Shown in pieces: positions 11,564 to 23,593 of a stretch of 64,000 nt of DNA. The notes beneath the pieces were generated by a model. That model searched no databases, had not been told where the DNA came from, and saw only the letters and a program-made list of their open reading frames with translations. Each line of letters starts with the position of its first letter. Positions within the stretch are counted from its first letter, which is position 1. The position numbers were made by a program, and so were the translations under genes. Source of the stretch: Zea mays (Eukaryota > Streptophyta > Magnoliopsida > Poales > Poaceae); the NCBI RefSeq assembly GCF_902167145.1, contig NC_050097.1:38672095-38736094 (forward strand), written 5' to 3'.

Positions 11564-11712
11564 GTGGTAATGGACTCTAAATTTTACACTATAAAATTTA
11601 AGGATCGTATCGTATTTAGACCAGGCGCTATTTATAATTATTTTTGAAACTAAAATTAATTAAGGGCTCAAACGAATCACGAAGAAATATTTAAATCTTG
11701 ATTCATTACCAA
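11564..11712. mobile_element. Second small MITE inside the GH5 pseudogene
   Basis: About 149 bp with inverted ends TGGTAATGGACTC and TGGTAATGAATC (right end on the minus strand), AT-rich, inserted between pseudogene fragments for WCCNETHG and MVILDN. Confidence 0.5.
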
Positions 11713-11800
11713 ACCCTACCTGGAGTGGTCATTTGGTTGTCAAGTATGACCATAACACCTTTGCTGGCTGGCTAATGATGACACCACTTCCTATGCATGG

Positions 11801-12951
11801 TTAATGGATTGAACTAATGTCAGAAGGATTACAATTATCATAATCCATTTGTCCATTGACAAGTTAATAACAAATGCTAGTACACCTTGGCAATTTGGCA
11901 TCTTTTATAGTCATCATAACAAAACCTACAAAGCAATACCCTGTTCTAGCTAGAACTTCGATACTTGTAAGGCACCCTAACATTGGACCATTGATTTGGT
12001 TAGTAAGTAGGTATGTTCTCTGTGTTGCAAATAATTGGATAAGAACAGTTGAAGGAGAACAATTTCTTCCCTAGAACACACAAGAGACTAGAAGGAGAAC
12101 TATCAAGGAACTATTCTCTGTGTTCCCTGAAATAGCACAAATAACCTGACCATTCCTGATTCGGTTTGAGCTCTCAGTTTGCGAAAAAGATGTTTCATAC
12201 TTTAAAAGGAGGTGAACAGTATCCTAAGCTTTTTTGCTGAGCTGTTCGATGAAATTCTGTGCTTTAGTAGGAATCGCAGATGATGTGTAGAGTTTGGGCT
12301 TCTGAAGCAATTACAGTTTGTTTTAGTAAAATGGAATGGAATAGCATTACTGAAATCCTACGCATTCAAGTTACCTCTTGTTTGTGAAGTTTTGACTTGT
12401 TAAGCAATCTGTTTTAAGCCAGCGGCAGTCTGGACTTCTGAAGCAAGCACAACTTGTTTTTAGTAAAAATGAAATGGCACTAATTAATGAGATCCTAGGC
12501 ATTCAAGTTTTCTCTTCTTTGTAACGTCTGGACTTGTTAAGCAGCCTGTTTTGGCCAAAAATGGCCTGAGTTGCTGTTTAGCTATACTTCAACTGATTCA
12601 TGACATGATCTTGCTTTAGACAGTATATGAAGGCTGTCACTTGCCCATTATAATGATTGAATTTTTTTCATATAAAAAGACAACTGTATGCGAATCATTA
12701 TTTAAGAGTAAAATGCATCAGTGGACCTCGTCACGTTGTGTCATTTATATCTCTGAACTCAGAAAACCATTAAAAGTAAAATGCATCAGTGGTTCTCGAA
12801 CTTGTCACGCTATGTGACTTGGATCTCTAAACTTAGAAAACCAGAAAAATAGGTCGTGCAAAATTGGTCAAAACCGGATTTCCTCAAACCTGATGACGAC
12901 GTGGCAGTCTTCTATTTTAAACTCATGGTAGTTTTCTATTTCTAACTTCAC
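11801..12951. other. Intergenic DNA, no gene seen
   Basis: There is no supportable coding sequence. A 66-bp-spaced direct repeat of GTAAAATGCATCAGTGG (12710 and 12776) followed by similar text is probably a fragment of a grass MITE. Confidence 0.5.
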
Positions 12952-12954
12952 TAA

Positions 12955-13565
12955 GAGCATCTCCAATAGTTATATAAACAAGTCCCTAAATATGAATTTA
13001 ACAAGTTTTCGAGAAAAACTCTTCTCCAACAGTTATGTAAATCAGTTCCCTAAATTTATAAACTCCCTATAGAACCCAATTCCATCCATACATTTACCAA
13101 CCTTGTTGGGACTCCCTAAATCAATGTTGGTACTAAATCCATCGTGAAAATCACACGTTTGTCATTGTTTTGTGTTGTCTCACTGTCCTGTTGACCACAA
13201 ATCCATCTAGAGCGCCCAGATATCTTGATACCGCCACTGCTAGACAACCTCTTATATCAAGGCGTCGTCAGAGCACATCCTGTGATGTCTTTATGCCATT
13301 ACCGTGGCCGTCTGGTCTTCTATCGATAACTTCGACCTCTCAAGACATAAGGAAAGGTTGTTGATATTGATTTCTATCGCCGACTCAGTTAAAAATAAAA
13401 AGCATGCTCGCTTATTTTATGTTGACATAGACAACTTTCAAAATTAGCAACCAATCAATAGGGAACTGTTGGAGCACATACATTTTTCTACTCCTTAAAG
13501 TGTTTTAGCAACTTCTTAAATCTATAATTTAGGGTACTAAATTTACATAACTATTGGAGATGCTC
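12955..13565. mobile_element. PIF/Harbinger (Tourist-like) element, 611 bp
   Basis: Inverted repeats of about 24 bp start GAGCATCTCCAATAGTTAT at both ends, flanked by TAA target duplications (12952-12954 and 13566-13568). The TAA duplication is the PIF/Harbinger hallmark. There is no transposase inside, so it is non-autonomous. The same terminal family recurs at 23294-23593. Confidence 0.85.
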
Positions 13566-13674
13566 TAAGTAAACAATACAATACAGTCTAGTAAAACAAC
13601 GCAGTCTACCATGTGGTTTTGCGGCCATTTATTGCATATGATCCTCTGGCGACAGCCTAAAAACAGATTGTTTC

Positions 13675-16600
13675 TGTCACACCCGGATTTTAGGGGTCCA
13701 AAACCCGGGCGCGAACATAATCACCAGGTGTGCTGGGACCAAGTCTCACACATATGATGAATCATGGCACATGATCGAATGTCACAACTTTACTTATAAT
13801 AGGAGTTCTATACAAAATAAATAAATAATTACATTCTAAGGAGACAACGGTCCAGCAACCCAAAGCTGACTGGGAGACGACGGCCTAGATCTCTCACGAA
13901 CTCATCGCAGCATCCTCCAAGCGCTTCATCCTGCGGTACCTGTTCTTGACCTGTGGGGTGTGTGAGACAGCAAGAGTGAGCTCACATACGTTCATCGCTC
14001 AACAAGTTGTGGGGAATAATGTGCATGAACTCGCCAAAGATGGGAGCTCACGTGAAGTGTAAGGCTTACCAAAGAGGATGGTTAGAGCTGAGCATTGCTT
14101 TTAAAAGTTGGTCAAAATTTTATTAGCAATTACTAAGTATAAGTAAATACCAACCCAATTAAGTAGTAGAACAAAAGTAACAACCTCACCTGCGATGCAA
14201 TGCATATGACAAATTGAGTTTAAGTTCCATAATTTAATCATGTGAGGGTCCGAGCTGCTCATGACCGTGAGCACGGCTAGTATACCAGTTTTACACTCTG
14301 CAGAGGTGGCGCATCTTTACCCACAAGTCATGTTACCCATCTGCCAAGGGATCGCGACTTCCCATACACCTCTACCGAGGAGGCGAGGCAGGGTAACACT
14401 ACGAGGCCTTTACAAAGTTCCACTAGCTTCAGAAAACCCGCTACAGTTTATAGGAAGCTCCAATGCAGGAATCCCTTGCAGGACCGCCATCGCAGCAAAA
14501 TCCTCCCGAGGGCCTCCCTACACTGACCACTCCCCTACTGCCCTTGCCCCTTTCAGGTAAGGTAGTCTTCCACTAGCTTTCCTAATTAATCAGCCAAGGG
14601 CGTCCCATTAAACCCTTGTGGTAGCACTGTTTTCCCGGGTGGTCGCTCCATGTTCCAATTAACATAATGATCTTATCATGAACAGAAATAATAAACTGAT
14701 AATAAAAGTGTAATCATGAATAATGTATCTTCATACCCAAAACCACATAAAGCACTAGCAAGTACTACCCAAAAAGTTCAGTGGTAAACAAGGTATAAAG
14801 ATAATCAAACTAGGGTAACCTATTGGGTCCCATCAAAATTAACCTATGCAGATCATTATGATTAATCAGAACATGAGTAGGTAAAAAGAAGTGATCAAGG
14901 GCACAACTTGCCTGGGCCTTGAGATTCAGGTACCGGGATGATCTTCAGATGACTCGTGTCCTCGCTCTAGTCGTAGCAATACAAACATACATGGTATAGA
15001 TAAAATTAACATCACACCAAACATAAGAACATACTGCATAATAATGATATACTCGTTGCTACGAGACTAACGCAACTTGAACGGATCAAATCGGAGTTAA
15101 AACGGAGGAGTTATGATTTTCTGAAGATTCTATGTGTTTTGTACAAGATTAAATGAGATATAAATTTTAATGTGACAGACATGTCAACACAGTGGTACAA
15201 GATGATAAACAATAATATTATAAAATTATAGGATCTGGAATGGATTAAATTGGACTTCATATGAATTTTCTATAGGTTTAACAAATTCTAGAAATTATTT
15301 TTATATTAAAAATGGATTTCTATTTCATTTTCCCTGGATTTTCTATCTCTGGACTGCGCCACATTTTTCAGAAAGTCCAGGGGCCCGCGCGCATAAATGC
15401 CTAGACTCAGTGAATAGTATTACCTGGACGGCGGGTTGATTACTTAAGACTGTGGGGTCTCTTTAGTAAAGTTGACCCGCGAAGGGGTATCGTGTGCTAT
15501 CGGCCGCTCGATCAGGCGCGGATGGCCCAGATTAGATCTTCCCTGGCTCAGGACTGGCGCTCCCAGATACCGCTGGATCGCGCGCCAACGGCTCAGATTT
15601 AATTAACCTAGATTCAATCGCACCCGAACCCTTCCGATCCTACGGTCCCTGTTAACCTATGTGAAAGGGGGTACACGCAGAGCCATCCCAATCGTCCATC
15701 CCACGATCGACGGTCCAGAACGCCCGCGCTCTCCCTTCGTTTCCTCTCTGGTGAACAGGCACGGCGGCGCTCCGCCTGCGGTGGCGCCATCACCGGCGAG
15801 AATCACCAACGGTCCGAATGACCAAATCCGAAGCCCAGGACGCTGCTACACACGATATGGGCGGACGCGCGTACAGGGAAGGAGTCCATACCGCGAATTG
15901 TCGCCGGGAGCCTTCTGGCCGCGAGGATAGGCGGAGGCGCGACGGCGAGAGGACGACGGCGAGCAATTGCTCTGGCGCAGCGATGCCCCGCTCGAAATTG
16001 GTGGTCGCCGTGATTTCCAGGTGCCCCGCCGCGGCCCTGGAACGCCCCGCGGGTGCCCGAGCGACACTACCCACGAGTTGGACGGCGGCGGCCCGAAATT
16101 CTCTCTCCTCCTCCCTCGTCTCTCTCTCTGTGCTCGATGCGCCACGATGGTTTTCTGGTGACGAGCAGGGACGACGACTGGGTTATATAGCCAGCCGAGG
16201 ACCAAGTCCGCGACGCAAGGATTCCGCCATCGCCGTATTCTGTTGGAATGCCCCATGGCAGGGATGAACGGACTGGGCACGCGGTCCACGCGCCAGAGAT
16301 TCATCAGCGCACACATCGGAGGTAGTTTCGCGGCAGATAGCGATGGATTCCCACCGGACTTCCGAGGTTCGCGGCGAGGAGCGAGAGAAACGCTCAGTTT
16401 GTTGCGTGCCGCCCGCGGATTTCGGGGAAGAAGAGCGGAAGAAGATGAGCCGCACGCGGCGAGGGACGCGGTAGAGAAGCTCGCCATGGGGAGGAACCAG
16501 GGGCCCGTCCGCGCGGTGGAATAGGGCATCCGGCCCGCGGAACAGCGCCTGGAATCCAGGGCATGGCGTCAACGGATTCTGCAGCTCGCGGCACACCCGC

Positions 16601-17319
16601 CATGCGCGCCGAGAGGAGCGCGACGGCCTGCGGCTTCTGTTTGCGACCGAGCGGGGGAGAAGGGAGTGGTCCTGACGAGTGGGCCCAAGAAGTCAGAGAG
16701 CGGGCGCGAGAGCGACCAGCCAAGCGCGCGCGTGCGTGAGGTAGGGCTGAGTGCGCAGGAGGTAGCTGACCAGTGGGGTCCTGGTGTCAGTGGCACCGAG
16801 CTGCATGGAATGGGCCGTAGGGGAGATTGGGGAAATGGGCCGGCCAGGGAAGAAAGGGCCCAAGCGCAGGCTTCCTTTAATCTTTTACTTTTCCTTTTTC
16901 TGATTTATATTTTTCCCATCTCATTTGAATTCAAATTTCACACTTAAATCTTTTGGTGAATTCTTCTTAGATTGAAAGTATAATTTGAGCATAATGGTCT
17001 TACTTTTATTTATATTATTTGTCTTGCATATATTTTATTTTATTTTTGTACTCCTTTTCCTCCCCCCACATTTCTTCACAGTTTTAAATTCCACTTTGGA
17101 TTTAACATATTCATTTTTATAATATTTTTACATTGTCACAAGTAATGCACACACAAGAAAATCGAGCATGATGCATAATTTGGTAGTATATATATTTTTT
17201 TATTAATTGTTTTTGGGCATGATGTTCACATAAGATGATGCATAAAGATCAAACTCACATGAAGAGAAATTGTTTCCCTATTGGTATTATTTCTAGCAAA
17301 TTACCAAGTGGGTGTTACA
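13675..17319 (-). repeat. 3' LTR of the 8.4-kb element
   Basis: 3645 bp; minus-strand ends TGTAACACCC and GGGTGTGACA. It carries a GC-rich half with spurious open frames that recur identically in the other LTR. A TATATAA box lies on the minus strand at 16183-16189. Confidence 0.93.
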
Positions 17320-18476
17320 AATCCTACCCCCCTTAAAAATAATCTCGTCCTCGAGATTAGTAAGCAGAAGGGTTATACCGAGGTTGGTTTATAAGTGAGA
17401 TTGTAGTTTCTAATGGATTCAAAAATTAAGAGTCTCTCTCTTTCTCTTTTTAAAATACTATTTAGCAAGTACTTAAAAATGCATGGGTATCTTCTATGTT
17501 TAGACACACAGGTAAGAAGAGAGATGGTCAGAGTGAGGTTAGCTGATGGTAAGAAGAACTTGGTGAGGGAAGACTCCGTCCAAGGTGGTAAATTTGAATC
17601 ATCTCGAGATCTGATTTGACTCCTATTCTTCCATGTCGAGGTTGATCTCCTCCTTCTTGCTCTTTGGTGTCTCCATCCGGGTTTGGGACAGGAGGTTAAG
17701 ATAGATCTATTATGTAGGTCAAGTTGTTGGGTATGACTGAGTTGATCTAGGATCTCAAACTTGTTTATAGGAGCAGGGTCTAATGTATTTCACCAGGATT
17801 AACTAACTTCTTAGGTCACTCTCTTTAAATTGGATCATAATAGATTAGATGGGATCTAGATTAGATCGGTACAACTAGGTTAGACTAGATAATGTCTAAT
17901 TACTTTGGATTAGATCATGGTGGTTACTCCAGGATGAGATAAGCAAAGTGGTTAGGATAAGATAAGATAAAATCTTTTAAGATGAGATGAATCTATTAAG
18001 GTAGGAGAGTATATTTTAAGATAAGATGGATCTATTAAGCTAGATATATTTTAATGAGGGATAATCTAGTTTGTCTAGTTATTTTGATGAGCATATTTTT
18101 TTTCTATATGCATATGCAGGTGTAATTGTGGATATTACTCCACAACTCATCACACTCAATCAAAGATCCAAATCAAACAAGTATCATAAGAACAAACATT
18201 GAAGTTCACAGATATCTATAAAAAAATGATTTTGTTTTTGTTCCTAAGAGTAGGTCTCCTATTCCTAAAGGTCACTTTAGGTACAGGATTTCAAAGTGTG
18301 AAATCCACATTTGTCCTTAGAATGAAAAGGTAAGAATAATTAGAGTAAGCGGAATTAGATGAGAAAAGATTAAGAAACGTTTAGAAAAGAATCAGAGTAG
18401 CAGAGGTAAGTAGATAATGGTTGTCCAGTTCTATCTAGGTTTCGTCCTACAGTCAACATTCCTCTGATACCACTTC
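17320..18476 (-). other. Non-coding interior of the 8.4-kb element
   Basis: The polypurine tract AAGGGGGGTAGGATT (minus strand, 17334-17320) abuts the 3' LTR and the primer-binding site lies at the other end. Between them is AT-rich DNA full of AGATTAGAT/AGATAAGAT-like motifs and no domain-bearing frame. Confidence 0.8.
18461..18472 (-). promoter_or_regulatory. Primer-binding site of the 8.4-kb element
   Basis: TGGTATCAGAGG on the minus strand, four bases inside the 5' LTR, matches the plant initiator-tRNA-Met site and fixes the minus orientation. Confidence 0.88.
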
Positions 18477-21400
18477 TGTCACACCCGGATTTTAGGGGTC
18501 CAAAACCCGGGCGCGAACATAATCACCAGGTGTGCTGGGACCAAGTCTCACACATATGATGAATCATGGCACAGGATCGAATGTCACAACTTTACTTATA
18601 ATAGGAGTTCTATACAAAATAAATAAATAATTACATTCTAAGGAGACAACGGTCCAGCAACCCAAAGCTGACTGGGAGACGACGACCTAGATCTCTCACG
18701 AACTCATCGCAGCATCCTCCAAGCGCTTCATCCTGCGGTACCTGTTCTTGACCTGTGGGGTGTGTGAGACAGCAAGAGTGAGCTCACATACGTTCATCGC
18801 TCAACAAGTTGTGGGGAATAATGTGCATGAACTCGCCAAAGATGGGAGCTCACGTGAAGTGTAAGGCTTACCAAAGAGGATGGTTAGAGCTGAGCATTGC
18901 TTTTAAAGTTGGTCAAAATTTTATTAGCAATTACTAAGTATAAGTAAATACCAACCCAATTAAGTAGTAGAACAAAAGTAACAACCTCACCTGCGATGCA
19001 ATGCATATGACAAATTGAGTTTAAGTTCCATAATTTAATCATGTGAGGGTCCGAGCTGCTCATGACCGTGAGCACGGCTAGTATACCAGTTTTACACTCT
19101 GCAGAGGTGGCGCATCTTTACCCACAAGTCATGTTACCCATCTGCCAAGGGATCGCGACTTCCCATACACCTCTACCGAGGAGGCGAGGCAGGGTAACAC
19201 TGCGAGGCCTTTACAAAGTTCCACTAGCTTCAGAAAACCCGCTACAGTTTATAGGAAGCTCCAATGCAGGAATCCCTTGCAGGACCGCCATCGCAGCAAA
19301 ATCCTCCCGAGGGCCTCCCTACACTGACCACTCCCCTACTGCCCTTGCCCCTTTCAGGTAAGGTAGTCTTCCACTAGCTTTCCTAATTAATCAGCCAAGG
19401 GCGTCCCATTAAACCCTTGTGGTAGCACTGTTTTCCCGGGTGGTCGCTCCATGTTCCAATTAACATAATGATCTTATCATGAACAGAAATAATAAACTGA
19501 TAATAAAAGTGTAATCATGAATAATGTATCTTCATACCCAAAACCACATAAAGCACTAGCAAGTACTACCCAAAAAGTTCAGTGGTAAACAAGGTATAAA
19601 GATAATCAAACTAGGGTAACCTATTGGGTCCCATCAAAATTAACCTATGCAGATCATTATGATTAATCAGAACATGAGTAGGTAAAAAGAAGTGATCAAG
19701 GGCACAACTTGCCTGGGCCTTGAGATTCAGGTACCGGGATGATCTTCAGATGACTCGTGTCCTCGCTCTAGTCGTAGCAATACAAACATACATGGTATAG
19801 ATAAAATTAACATCACACCAAACATAAGAACATACTGCATAATAATGATATACTCGTTGCTACGAGACTAACGCAACTTGAACGGATCAAATCGGAGTTA
19901 AAACGGAGGAGTTATGATTTTCTGAAGATTCTATGTGTTTTGTACAAGATTAAATGAGATATAAATTTTAATGTGACAGACATGTCAACACAGTGGTACA
20001 AGATGATAAACAATAATATTATAAAATTATAGGATCTGGAATGGATTAAATTGGACTTCATATGAATTTTCTATAGGTTTAACAAATTCTAGAAATTATT
20101 TTTATATTAAAAATGGATTTCTATTTCATTTTCCCTGGATTTTCTATCTCTGGACTGCGCCACATTTTTCAGAAAGTCCAGGGGCCCGCGCGCATAAATG
20201 CCTAGACTCAGTGAATAGTATTACCTGGACGGCGGGTTGATTACTTAAGACTGTGGGGTCTCTTTAGTAAAGTTGACCCGCGAAGGGGTATCGTGTGCTA
20301 TCGGCCGCTCGATCAGGCGCGGATGGCCCAGATTAGATCTTCCCTGGCTCAGGACTGGCGCTCCCAGATACCGCTGGATCGCGCGCCAACGGCTCAGATT
20401 TAATTAACCTAGATTCAATCGCACCCGAACCCTTCCGATCCTACGGTCCCTGTTAACCTATGTGAAAGGGGGTACACGCAGAGCCATCCCAATCGTCCAT
20501 CCCACGATCGACGGTCCAGAACGCCCGCGCTCTCCCTTCGTTTCCTCTCTGGTGAACAGGCACGGCGGCGCTCCGCCCGCGGTGGCGCCATCACCGGCGA
20601 GAATCACCAACGGTCCGAATGACCAAATCCGAAGCCCAGGACGCTGCTACACACGATATGGGCGGACGCGCGTACAGGGAAGGAGTCCATACCGCGAATT
20701 GTCGCCGGGAGCCTTCTGGTCGCGAGGATAGGCGGAGGCGCGACGGCGAGAGGACGACGGCGAGCAATTGCTCTGGCGCAGCGATGCCCCGCTCGAAATT
20801 GGTGGTCGCCGTGATTTCCAGGTGCCCCGCCGCGGCCCTGGAACGCCCCGCGGGTGCCCGAGCGACACTACCCACGAGTTGGACGGCGGCGGCCCGAAAT
20901 TCTCTCTCCTCCTCCCTGGTCTCTCTCTCTGTGCTCGATGCGCCACGATGGTTTTCTGGTGACGAGCAGGGACGACGGCTGGGTTATATAGCCAGCCGAG
21001 GACCAAGTCCGCGACGCAAGGATTCCGCCATCGCCGTATTCTGTTGGAATGCCCCATGGCAGGGATGAACGGACTGGGCACGCGGTCCACGCGCCAGAGA
21101 TTCATCAGCGCACACATCGGAGGTAGTTTCGCGGCAGATAGCGATGGATTCCCACCGGACTTCCGAGGTTCGCGGCGAGGAGCGAGAGAAACGCTCAGTT
21201 TGTTGCGTGCCGCCCGCGGATTTCGGGGAAGAAGAGCGGAAGAAGATGAGCCGCACGCGGCGAGGGACGCGGTAGAGAAGCTCGCCATGGGGAGGAACCA
21301 GGGGCCCGTCCGCGCGGTGGAATAGGGCATCCGGCCCGCGGAACAGCGCCTGGAATCCAGGGCATGGCGTCAACGGATTCTGCAGCTCGCGGCACACCCG

Positions 21401-22120
21401 CCATGCGCGCCGAGAGGAGCGCGACGGCCTGCGGCTTCTGTTTGCGACCGAGCGGGGGAGAAGGGAGTGGTCCTGACGAGTGGGCCCAAGAAGTCAGAGA
21501 GCGGGCGCGAGAGCGACCAGCCAAGCGCGCGCGTGCGTGAGGTAGGGCTGAGTGCGCAGGAGGTAGCTGACCAGTGGGGTCCTGGTGTCAGTGGCACCGA
21601 GCTGCATGGAATGGGCCGTAGGGGAGATTGGGGAAATGGGCCGGCCAGGGAAGAAAGGGCCCAAGCGCAGGCTTCCTTTAATCTTTTACTTTTCCTTTTT
21701 CTGATTTATATTTTTCCCATCTCATTTGAATTCAAATTTCACACTTAAATCTTTTGGTGAATTCTTCTTAGATTGAAAGTATAATTTGAGCATAATGGTC
21801 TTACTTTTATTTATATTATTTGTCTTGCATATATTTTATTTTATTTTTGTACTCCTTTTCCTCCCCCCACATTTCTTCACAGTTTTAAATTCCACTTTGG
21901 ATTTAACATATTCATTTTTATAATATTTTTACATTGTCACAAGTAATGCACACACAAGAAAATCGAGCATGATGCATAATTTGGTAGTATATATATTTTT
22001 TTATTAATTGTTTTTGGGCATGATGTTCACATAAGATGATGCATAAAGATCAAACTCACATGAAGAGAAATTGTTTCCCTATTGGTATTATTTCTAGCAA
22101 ATTACCAAGTGGGTGTTACA
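18477..22120 (-). repeat. 5' LTR of the 8.4-kb element
   Basis: 3644 bp, near-identical to 13675-17319. The TATA box lies at about 20984-20990 on the minus strand. Confidence 0.93.
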
Positions 22121-22321
22121 GTTTCACAATCAAGAGGACACGCAGCTTGGTCCACCTTATTGCATTATCAGAGGATAATGGAGACGCCAACAAAGTCCAT
22201 TTACATATAAGACATTATTTACCCTGGAACCCCAAATATACGTCGAGTATACATCTCCTTCATCAGGAGTTTTATATATTAACCCAAGATAGAATCTATA
22301 CCGTTTTAGATGCCAGAGTAA

Positions 22322-22774
22322 CTACACCAGAGTCCACAGTAAAAAGATGCAAGCCATAGCCATCACGTAGTAACCACCAGTAACGGGAGCGAGCAGCAGC
22401 GCAGGAGGCGAGGCAGCTGAGGTGTTGTAATAGGGCACGTAGCCACCGGCGCCAGGAGGCTCGCGGTTCGGTTGCTGTGGCAGCTGCCCCCCGGCACCGC
22501 CGCAGCAGACGACGGTCACCGGCGGGCACGGCGTCTGTGACCCCGGGGCCGATGGCGGCGCCGGCGGTGCGGAAGGCAGCGACGGTGCCGCCGGTGACGG
22601 GTACCCGTAGATCGGCAGCGGCTGCGCCGGTGGCTCACACCCCTCGCCGTTGCATAGGACCGCCGGGGACGCGTCCGTCTTGCTACCGTCGTATGTTGCG
22701 TTGCCCACGGCGGCGACTGCGGCGGGGGCTGCAGCCGTTGCCAGCAGGAAGGCGAGGAGCGAGAGAAGCGCCAT
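22322..22774 (-). CDS. Small secreted proline-rich protein, probably GPI-anchored
   Basis: A single-exon frame of 150 residues. I chose the ATG at 22774 because the signal peptide (MALLSLLAFLLATAAAPA, cleaved near residue 24) begins there; a longer frame from 22906 would precede it with 44 unrelated residues overlapping the TATA region. The mature part has N-glycosylation sites (NATY, NTSA), a Pro/Ala/Ser-rich stretch (about residues 50-85) with extensin/AGP-like PSP, APP and SAPP motifs, and a Cys pair (VCC). The C-terminal hydrophobic tail (about 128-150, MAMACIFLLWTLV) has no basic end, fitting a GPI-attachment signal. A cell-wall or plasma-membrane hydroxyproline-rich glycoprotein is likely; the function is unknown. 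An LTR retrotransposon sits about 200 bp past the stop. Confidence 0.72.
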   Translation of the reverse strand: MALLSLLAFLLATAAAPAAVAAVGNATYDGSKTDASPAVLCNGEGCEPPAQPLPIYGYPSPAAPSLPSAPPAPPSAPGSQTPCPPVTVVCCGGAGGQLPQQPNREPPGAGGYVPYYNTSAASPPALLLAPVTGGYYVMAMACIFLLWTLV

Positions 22775-22883
22775 GGCTCGATCTGCTCCGCTGCTGATGT
22801 GTGAGAGACAAGGTGCAATGCATGCAAGCACAGGCGCAGCTAGCTGCAGGGAGACTGCCAGAGTGGGAGATATGTGTTCGTGG

Positions 22884-22892
22884 TTTTTTATG
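22884..22892 (-). promoter_or_regulatory. Candidate TATA box of the proline-rich protein gene
   Basis: CATAAAAAA on the minus strand lies about 110 bp upstream of the chosen ATG at 22774. Confidence 0.4.
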
Positions 22893-22906
22893 GGACGATG
22901 GAACAC

Positions 22907-23293
22907 ATGGTCGCCGATGTCCGATTAGACGCGAGGCGTGCATGCAGGCTGACACGCCAGGGGAGATGACGACACGATCACCGCTTTGTTCTTCCTACCT
23001 CATGGTAAGCTCCGGGATCGGCACGGTACGAGTTCCATAGCTCTGCTGGATGCACACGTGCATGTTTTCATTTGTTTCCCATCTCAGCTCGAACTAATAC
23101 CTAATTGCACTTTATTTTGGTTCCTTTGGAGTGTGTTTGGTTTGAGAAATTAAGTGATCCATCTTCTTCTCACTTCTTACTTTTTTATTTGGTTTATAGA
23201 ATAGAATGAATTGATCCATCACCACCACATTCCTAATAGCTAATAATTAGTATATACATTACGAGTGAATTGATTCCACCAAAATTGATATAA
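22907..23293. other. Upstream region of the proline-rich gene
   Basis: No gene is seen. GC-rich near the promoter, then AT-rich sequence leading to a MITE. Confidence 0.4.
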
Positions 23294-23593
23294 GAGCATC
23301 TCCAACAACGTGACCTATAAAAATGCCTTATATAAAAATGCCTTATAATTTAAAAATAAGTAAATTTTATAAAATTTAGGGCACCAACAAAACACCTCGC
23401 TCCAACAGTAAAGCCCCAAATCTAGATTATAGGGCAGCCCACTACGGTGTAGTATATTTGAGGCACTTGAGAGGGTGCCCTATAGTTTTTTGAGAAAATT
23501 TGTTGAATTGAGGCACTGTTGGAGTGGTTTTTCCTGTGTAGAGCCCTATATTTCGATTTGAGGCATTAGTTTGAGGCATTGTTGGAGATGCTC
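23294..23593. mobile_element. PIF/Harbinger (Tourist-like) MITE, 300 bp
   Basis: Inverted ends GAGCATCTCCAACAA are flanked by TAA (23291-23293 and 23594-23596). It shares its terminus with the 611-bp element at 12955-13565, so both may be moved by the same transposase. Confidence 0.85.

Larger units (their letters stand above)
10480..11800 (-). pseudogene. Decayed GH5 paralogue broken by deletions and transposon insertions
   Basis: In minus-strand order, fragments collinear with the GH5 gene are: MVILDN near 11750; WCCNETHGNNFFGDMYLDP at about 11495-11555; VVGMSFKDRNKR at about 10975-11015; the exon-3 start YMQLGAEAVHAAKP at about 10825-10872; LVIFSGLDIDNTLSF at about 10640-10690; and RDGILAYDESYGFLSWDW at about 10520-10575. 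The catalytic Asn-Glu of the acid/base motif is replaced (FKDRNKR), the nucleophile region is deleted, and frames shift. Insertions lie at 10692-10816, about 11045-11455 and 11564-11712. Collinearity including the exon-3 boundary shows a gene-derived tandem duplicate, not a processed copy. Confidence 0.85.
13675..22120 (-). mobile_element. Complete LTR retrotransposon with 3.64-kb LTRs and non-coding interior
   Basis: The element is 8446 bp, flanked by the target duplication GTTTC (13670-13674 and 22121-22125). On the minus strand the order is 5' LTR (18477-22120), iMet-type primer-binding site, 1157-bp interior, polypurine tract, 3' LTR (13675-17319). The LTRs differ by 7 substitutions and one 1-bp indel by my reading, about 0.2%, so the insertion is recent. 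No gag or pol is present, so it must be mobilised in trans. LTR length and ends (TGTAACACCC...GGGTGTGACA) suggest the Del/Tekay-type gypsy group, but with no coding domains this is inference. Confidence 0.93.

Noticed and set aside
15846..16529. 227-residue open frame, repeated at 20647-21330
   Set aside because: Both copies lie in the GC-rich part of the paired LTRs; composition is Pro/Arg/Ser-rich, and three of the seven LTR differences change the peptide, so there is no sign of protein constraint.
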